Assembly: GCF_052076105.1 (NCBI RefSeq)
Contig: NZ_CP197245.1
Coordinates: 2,356,001-2,420,000 of the forward strand
DNA: 64,000 bases
From: Tardiphaga sp052076105
Lineage (GTDB): Bacteria > Pseudomonadota > Alphaproteobacteria > Rhizobiales > Xanthobacteraceae
Direction: 5' to 3'
Part shown: piece after piece, positions 59,158 through 64,000 of the stretch
Layout of the letters: every line of letters starts with the position of its first letter
Numbering within the stretch: position 1 is the stretch's first letter
Notes under the pieces: model-generated
Seen by the model: only the letters and a program-made list of their open reading frames with translations
Told to the model about the DNA's origin: nothing
Database searches by the model: none
Made by a program: the position numbers and the translations under genes

Positions 59158-60147
59158 TTAGATCACCGGGCTCCATGGCGCCGGCACCAGCCGATAACCG
59201 TTGCCATCCTTCTCGACGAAACCGTTGGCCGGGAACGGATAATGGAAGCCCTGCACACGCATCTTCTCGGCCACCAGCATGTCATAGACCTTGCGGCGCG
59301 TGGTTTCCGCCTGCGCCGGATCCTGGTCGAACATCAGATGCCAGCCGGGATTGGTGACGAACAGCGACGGATGGTTGGTGACGTCGGACTGAATGAACAA
59401 CTTGTCACTGCCGGACGACAGCACGAACGATGTGTGGCCCGGCGTATGGCCGACCGTCTCCACGGCGAGCAGGCCCGGCGCGACATTCTTGCCCCACTCA
59501 TAGGGTGTGACCTTCTTCTTCAGCCCATCGTTGAAGAGCTTGCGGTTGCTGGCAAACAACCCCTTCATGCGGTCGCTGGACGCCTTGGCCAGTTCGCCAT
59601 CGTCGTTCCAGTACTTCCACTCAGCAGCGGGCACCAGGATCTCGGCATTGGGAAACGCCGGCGTGCCATCGGCAGCCAGAAGCCCGTTCACGTGATCACC
59701 GTGGAAATGCGAGATCACCACCATGTCGACGTTCTTGGCGTCGATGCCGGCGGCAGCCATGTTGTTGGCGAACTGGCCGACATTGCCCTTGGTGGCCGCG
59801 AGGGCTCCGGGGCCGTTGCCCGTATCGATCACCACCAGCTTGCCGCCGGTGTTGATGACCAATGGAGCGAAATGGATGGTCATCTTGTCCTTCGGCAGGA
59901 AGGCCTTGTCGAGCGCGGCGTTGACCTCATCCTTCTTGGCATTGAGCACAAATGTATCGGCCAGCGGAAAGGTGTTGGCGCCGTCGGAGATCGCATTCAC
60001 CTGCGCATCGCCGACCTTGTAGCGATAGAAGCTCGGCGCCTGCTTATCGGCAGGTGGAGCAGACGCTTTGGCAGAGCCTGCGGTGAGCAACGGAGATGCG
60101 GCGAGCGCGGCGGCTCCGGCAAGGGCGTGGCGGCGTGACAGATCCAT
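59158..60147 (-). CDS. Tat-exported metallo-beta-lactamase-fold hydrolase (copy 2)
   Basis: 329 residues, same length and plan as 58024-59013. It shares the signal MDLSRRHALAGAAALAASPL, the HFHGDH metal site and the C-terminal HYPFPANGFVEKDGNGYR. Differences cluster in the loop around residues 60-95 and at 180-215, where substrate contacts are expected. Both are intact, so two specificities or a dosage effect are likely. GGAG precedes the ATG. Confidence 0.93.
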   Translation of the reverse strand: MDLSRRHALAGAAALAASPLLTAGSAKASAPPADKQAPSFYRYKVGDAQVNAISDGANTFPLADTFVLNAKKDEVNAALDKAFLPKDKMTIHFAPLVINTGGKLVVIDTGNGPGALAATKGNVGQFANNMAAAGIDAKNVDMVVISHFHGDHVNGLLAADGTPAFPNAEILVPAAEWKYWNDDGELAKASSDRMKGLFASNRKLFNDGLKKKVTPYEWGKNVAPGLLAVETVGHTPGHTSFVLSSGSDKLFIQSDVTNHPSLFVTNPGWHLMFDQDPAQAETTRRKVYDMLVAEKMRVQGFHYPFPANGFVEKDGNGYRLVPAPWSPVI

Positions 60148-60294
60148 GATGTTCTCCAGGGTGAAGCAGTGACAGGCGGGGGCTGGCGGAACTATTTACC
60201 AGCGTTCGATGACTTCTGCGAGTTGTCGCGGCATGCAGACACCGCGACATGTCAGCCCGTGAACACCTGGGCACCGCGGTTATTCCCCGCCGGA

Positions 60295-60825
60295 TTACTT
60301 CAGCTTCCAGAGCCATTCGACAGCGACGGACAGGCCGTCGCCGAACAGCAGAAGCACGCCCGCCCAGATAAAGGCCGACGTGAAGTTGGCGATCTGAAAG
60401 CTCCAATACGGCATTTCGAAAATGCCGGCGGCCAGCGGCACCGAGGCCCGCAACGGGCCGAAGAAGCGGCCGATATAGATGCTGGGCACGCCCCACTTCC
60501 TGACGAAGGCTTCGCCGCGCGGAAGCAGGTCGGGAAATTTGGACAGCGGCCAGATCTGCGCCACCTGGTCCTTGTATCTGAAGCCGAACCAATAAGAGAG
60601 CCAGTCGCCGAGTGCCGCACCGAGAGCACCGGCAATCAAGACCGGCCAGAAGCTGATCCCGCTTGCGCCGACCAGTGCGCCGATCGCCACCAGCGCCCCC
60701 CAGGCCGGCAATAGCAGCGAGATGAAGGCGAGCGATTCCCCGAAAGCCAGCAGGAGAACGATCGGCGCCGCCCAGACCTGGTTCTGGCGCACGAATTCGA
60801 TCAACGCGTGCATCCAGCCTTCCAT
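60295..60825 (-). CDS. DedA family membrane protein
   Basis: 176 residues with four or five hydrophobic segments. Core motifs are LLLAFGESLAFISLLLPAWG, GAALGDWLSYWFGFRYKD, GRFFGPLRASVPLAAGIFEM and the C-terminal helix FIWAGVLLLFGDGLS. It is more typical of the family (F-x-E-S and GRFFGPLR) than the protein at 28460-29053. Lipid transport is the known family role. ATG at 60813 is an alternative start. Confidence 0.9.
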   Translation of the reverse strand: MEGWMHALIEFVRQNQVWAAPIVLLLAFGESLAFISLLLPAWGALVAIGALVGASGISFWPVLIAGALGAALGDWLSYWFGFRYKDQVAQIWPLSKFPDLLPRGEAFVRKWGVPSIYIGRFFGPLRASVPLAAGIFEMPYWSFQIANFTSAFIWAGVLLLFGDGLSVAVEWLWKLK

Positions 60826-61166
60826 ATGGAGAGTGTTCCTTTACGGCTCTAGCGCCGGCCAGATCGGCCGCGAACCGCTTTAACCTTCAAACGCCCGTCA
60901 CAGGTAATCCGGCAGCACCGATCACATCAAGTCACAACATCTGAGGGTTCGGCGTGGCGCCCAATGAGTCCGACCGCGGCCTCTCCACACGCAATGGATG
61001 CTTCGACCGCGTATCACCAGACATACGAGTGGCGGAGCTCGCGGTATCCTGAACCTTGCGCCAGCTCCGCTGACCAAGATCACAGACCATCTCCCGGATG
61101 GCAATTTTTCCGCTGTAGGCCCGCTGACTGCCGGGCTCGACAATCAAAACACGCAAAGGACTGAAG
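60826..61166. other. Intergenic region, no gene seen
   Basis: It lies between the divergent DedA and 126-aa genes and should hold both promoters. No repeat or RNA gene was found. Confidence 0.4.
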
Positions 61167-61547
61167 ATGATCGGATCGCTGATGATGTGCGTGAGTGCGC
61201 TGATATTGCTGATCGGCATGGTCGCCGGCATCGTGATGGGCATTCGCCAGGACTTCCTGCTGAGCCCCGCGCATGCGCATCTCAACCTCGTCGGCGGCGT
61301 GCTGCTGTTCCTGTTCGGGTTGTATTACCGCCTGATTCCCGCAGCCGGAAGCTCGCTGCTGGCCAAAATCCAGGGCTCCATGCACATCGTTGGCGGCATC
61401 ATGTTCCCGGTCGGCATCGGCATTACCCTGCTCGCCAACCACGCCTATATGGCCATTCCGATCGTCGGTTCACTGATCATGCTCGTGGCCATGGCCCTGT
61501 TCGTCGTGATTGTGCTACGCACCGAGCGCTCTGGCACGGCGACATAA
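61167..61547 (+). CDS. Four-helix membrane protein of unknown function
   Basis: 126 residues, nearly all hydrophobic. The segment SPAHAHLNLVGGVLLFLFGL and YYRLIPAAGSSLLAKIQ recalls a helix pair of heme-copper oxidase subunit I, with its His-x-His, but the protein is far too short to be an oxidase. It may bind haem; this is inference. AAAGGA lies six bases before the ATG. Confidence 0.75.
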   Translation: MIGSLMMCVSALILLIGMVAGIVMGIRQDFLLSPAHAHLNLVGGVLLFLFGLYYRLIPAAGSSLLAKIQGSMHIVGGIMFPVGIGITLLANHAYMAIPIVGSLIMLVAMALFVVIVLRTERSGTAT

Positions 61548-61649
61548 GCCCCGAGGTCGCAGCCACATTGCCAACCTGAACGTGGCATAGTCACAGCAAC
61601 GATTCGCCGCGCGTTGCACGGCGCCACCCGAGACAAGACTTTAAGACAT

Positions 61650-63698
61650 ATGGCCAAGGCACAGAAATCAAACGCGAAAGCCGATCTTTTCGGCGGCGCC
61701 AGCGCACCAAAATCGGCTGCAGCACCGAAGGCGTCCACCCGCTCCGCCAATGCCGAGGACGGCTATACGGCCGCGGACATCGAGGTCCTCGAAGGCCTCG
61801 AGCCGGTTCGGCGTCGCCCGGGCATGTATATCGGCGGCACCGATGAAAAGGCGCTGCATCACCTGTTCGCCGAAGTGATCGACAACTCGATGGACGAGGC
61901 GCTGGCTGGCCATGCGACCTTCATCGAGGTGGAACTCACCGCCGACGGCTTCCTGTCGGTGTCCGACAACGGCCGCGGCATCCCGATCGACCCGCATCCG
62001 AAGCACCCGAAGAAGTCCGCCCTCGAAGTCATCATGTGCACACTGCATGCCGGCGGCAAATTCGACTCCAAGGTCTATGAGACCTCGGGCGGCCTGCACG
62101 GCGTCGGCGTCTCCGTCGTCAACGCCCTCTCCTCGCTGCTCGAGGTCGAGGTCGCGCGTAATCAGCAGCTCTACAAGATGACATTCGCCCGCGGCATTCC
62201 GCAGGGCAAGCTGCAGGATCTCGGCAAGGTCAACAACCGCCGCGGCACCCGCGTGCGCTTCAAGCCGGACACCGAAATCTTCGGCGCCAAGGCAGCCTTC
62301 AAGCCGCAGCGCCTGTTCAAGATGGCGCGCTCCAAGGCCTATCTGTTCGGCGGCGTGAAGATCCGCTGGAAGTGCGATCCGGAACTGCTCAAGGGTATTG
62401 AGGAAGTCCCGGCCGAGGATGAATTTCACTTCCCCGGCGGCCTCAAGGATTATCTCGCCGCGGCGATCCATGCCGACACACTGGTGCATCCGGAGATCTT
62501 CTCCGGCAAATCCGGCCGTAACGGCGCCCATGGCGCTTGCGAATGGGCTGTCGCCTGGACTGCGGATGCCGACGGCTTCATGTCGTCCTACACCAACACC
62601 GTGCCGACGCCGGACGGCGGCACCCATGAATCCGGCATGCGCAGCGCCATGCTGCGCGGCCTGAAGGATCACGCCGAGCGTGTCGGCCAGGGCAAGCGCG
62701 CTGGTACGATCACATCCGAAGACGTGATGGTAGGCGCCGCCGTCATGCTCTCGGTGTTCGTGCGCGAACCGGAATTCCAGGGCCAGACCAAGGACCGCCT
62801 CGCCACGGCAGAAGCCCAGAAGATTGTCGAACAGGCCATCAAGGATCCGTTCGACCACTGGCTGTCCGGCAACCCGGTGCAGGCCAACAAGTTGCTTGAA
62901 TTCGTGCTGGAGCGCGCAGACGAGCGTTTGCGCCGCCGTGCCGAGAAGGAAACCTCGCGTAAGACCGCAGTGAAGAAGCTGCGCCTGCCCGGCAAGCTGG
63001 CCGACTGCACCAACACAGCCACCGAAGGCTCCGAACTGTTCATCGTCGAGGGTGACTCGGCAGGTGGCAGCGCCAAGCAGGCGCGTGACCGCAAGACGCA
63101 GGCCATCCTGCCGCTGCGCGGCAAGATCCTGAACGTCGCCTCGGCGACCAAGGACAAGCTTACGGCCAACGCACAGATATCAGACCTGATGCAGGCGATC
63201 GGCTGCGGCACCGGTGCACAGTATCGCGAAGAAGATCTGCGCTATTCGCGCATCATCATCATGACCGACGCCGACGTTGACGGCGCTCACATCGCATCGC
63301 TGCTCATCACCTTCTTCTACCGCCAGATGCCGCATCTGATCGACGAAGGACATCTCTATCTCGCAGTGCCGCCGCTCTATCGGCTGACCCATGGCAGCAA
63401 GACCGTCTATGCGCGCGACGATGCGCACAAGGACGCCCTGCTGAAGAGCGAGTTCAACGCCAATGCCAAGGTCGATGTCGGCCGCTTCAAAGGCCTGGGC
63501 GAAATGATGCCGGCGCAGCTCAAGGAAACCACCATGGACCCGGCGAAGCGCACGCTGCTTCGGGTTCAGCTGCTGACCGAAGACCGCGAAGGAACCGCCG
63601 ATTCCGTGGAGCGCCTGATGGGCTCGAAGGCCGAAGCCCGCTTTGCGTTCATCTCGGACAAGGCAGAATTTGCCAACGAGGAATTGCTGGACGTCTAG
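61650..63698 (+). CDS. parE: DNA topoisomerase IV subunit B
   Basis: 682 residues, longer than the Escherichia coli protein (630), with an Ala/Lys-rich 45-residue leader usual in alphaproteobacteria. GHKL motifs are EVIDNSMDEALAG, SDNGRGIPIDPHP and GGLHGVGVSVVNALS. The TOPRIM part has VEGDSAGGSAKQARDRKTQA, MTDADVDGAHIASLL and GRFKGLGEMMPAQLKET. It decatenates daughter chromosomes with ParC, encoded elsewhere. The ATG at 61650 begins the AKAQK leader. Confidence 0.96.
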   Translation: MAKAQKSNAKADLFGGASAPKSAAAPKASTRSANAEDGYTAADIEVLEGLEPVRRRPGMYIGGTDEKALHHLFAEVIDNSMDEALAGHATFIEVELTADGFLSVSDNGRGIPIDPHPKHPKKSALEVIMCTLHAGGKFDSKVYETSGGLHGVGVSVVNALSSLLEVEVARNQQLYKMTFARGIPQGKLQDLGKVNNRRGTRVRFKPDTEIFGAKAAFKPQRLFKMARSKAYLFGGVKIRWKCDPELLKGIEEVPAEDEFHFPGGLKDYLAAAIHADTLVHPEIFSGKSGRNGAHGACEWAVAWTADADGFMSSYTNTVPTPDGGTHESGMRSAMLRGLKDHAERVGQGKRAGTITSEDVMVGAAVMLSVFVREPEFQGQTKDRLATAEAQKIVEQAIKDPFDHWLSGNPVQANKLLEFVLERADERLRRRAEKETSRKTAVKKLRLPGKLADCTNTATEGSELFIVEGDSAGGSAKQARDRKTQAILPLRGKILNVASATKDKLTANAQISDLMQAIGCGTGAQYREEDLRYSRIIIMTDADVDGAHIASLLITFFYRQMPHLIDEGHLYLAVPPLYRLTHGSKTVYARDDAHKDALLKSEFNANAKVDVGRFKGLGEMMPAQLKETTMDPAKRTLLRVQLLTEDREGTADSVERLMGSKAEARFAFISDKAEFANEELLDV

Positions 63699-63847
63699 GA
63701 TTGTCAGCGGGCATCGCTTGGTGTCGGCCTGATCGGGCTGGCGCTCGTGCGGCGCTGACGCCCTCTTCCATCTTCCCGCCAGTCTTGCGATGATCGTCCC
63801 AGGCGCGCCACAGAACGCGTCAGGAACAAGCATGCGGGGCGGACATC

Positions 63848-64000
63848 TTGACCAGCAATCTCTTCGATCTCATCGGCCGGGTCGCCATCGTCACCGGCGG
63901 CAATACCGGCATCGGCCTTGGCATGGCGCGCGGGCTGGCGAATGCCGGTGCCACCCTCGTGATCGCCGATCGCAACCGCGATAATGCTGCTTCGGCAAAA
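63848..64000 (+). CDS. Short-chain dehydrogenase/reductase, N-terminal part (runs off the window)
   Basis: The 51 visible codons start at TTG and show FDLIGRVAIVTGGNTGIGLG, the TGxxxGIG cofactor motif, then LANAGATLVIADRNRDN. It is a classical SDR; the substrate lies beyond the edge. A GGGGCGGA sequence precedes the TTG. Confidence 0.85.
   Translation, partial: MTSNLFDLIGRVAIVTGGNTGIGLGMARGLANAGATLVIADRNRDNAASAK

Noticed and set aside
61668..62858. 396-codon minus-strand frame opposite parE
   Set aside because: Shadow of parE; no start context or recognised domain.
1..64000. CRISPR arrays, insertion sequences, prophage and integrase genes
   Set aside because: None seen: no regularly spaced direct repeats, no transposase or recombinase motifs in any supported frame.

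Overview
The window is high-GC DNA from an alphaproteobacterium, most likely of the Nitrobacteraceae/Bradyrhizobiaceae group (Bradyrhizobium, Rhodopseudomonas, Tardiphaga, Afipia). Support comes from a eukaryote-type glutamine synthetase II with a sigma-54 promoter beside a DUF2735 gene, an OpgC-type membrane acyltransferase, orphan TRAP and Bug/TctC binding proteins, an MXKDX repeat protein, H-NS-like proteins, and several sites matching the alphaproteobacterial general stress sigma factor EcfG (GGAAC-N16-CGTT). No phage, insertion sequence, integrase or CRISPR array was seen. Family names come from reading the proteins; no database search was run.

Layout. 0-8 kb: exported proteins, an FkbM methyltransferase, two orphan TRAP binding proteins with Tat-like signals, an FKBP isomerase, a cupin, an MXKDX protein and two short genes of 53 and 58 codons. 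8-13 kb: leucine-catabolism genes mccB-mccA-HMG-CoA lyase and an NDUFS4-like complex I subunit. 13-16 kb: opgC, tRNA-Pro(TGG), a DUF192 protein and a double cold-shock-domain protein. 16-27 kb: a run of small genes including a sirtuin, an H-NS pair (one lacking the DNA-binding end), two DUF3606 genes, a zinc ribbon, PRC-barrel, PAS, PilZ, glyoxalase and GST genes, and several proteins under 80 residues. Three exact EcfG-type promoters and one near match lie here. 27-32 kb: tRNA-Glu(TTC), an inverted 28-base copy of its 3' end 2.2 kb away, a DedA protein, a PrsW protease and HdeD. 32-35 kb: efp with epmA-epmB. 35-41 kb: a lytic transglycosylase, then a catabolic-looking lyase-TctC-fumC operon facing a GntR regulator across two palindromic operators. 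41-48.7 kb: a minus-strand block of aminotransferase, hom, glpX, GNAT, HAD and recJ. 48.9-54.2 kb: phaC, MAPEG, glutaminase, DUF2735 and glnII. 54-64 kb: a CMD-family protein, argC with a PaiB-like gene, tandem Tat-exported metallo-beta-lactamase-fold hydrolases, a second DedA protein, parE and the start of an SDR gene.

How the genes work together. mccB/mccA and HMG-CoA lyase carry out late steps of leucine breakdown. epmB and epmA make and attach the beta-lysine that modifies EF-P. Glutaminase and glutamine synthetase II are opposite arms of glutamine metabolism, and glnII carries a nitrogen-type promoter. In the 36-41 kb operon the lyase may release fumarate for FumC, with TctC capturing the substrate and GntR sensing it; that is inference. 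The 21-26 kb cluster looks like part of the general stress regulon, and two of its genes appear to be transcribed without a 5' leader.
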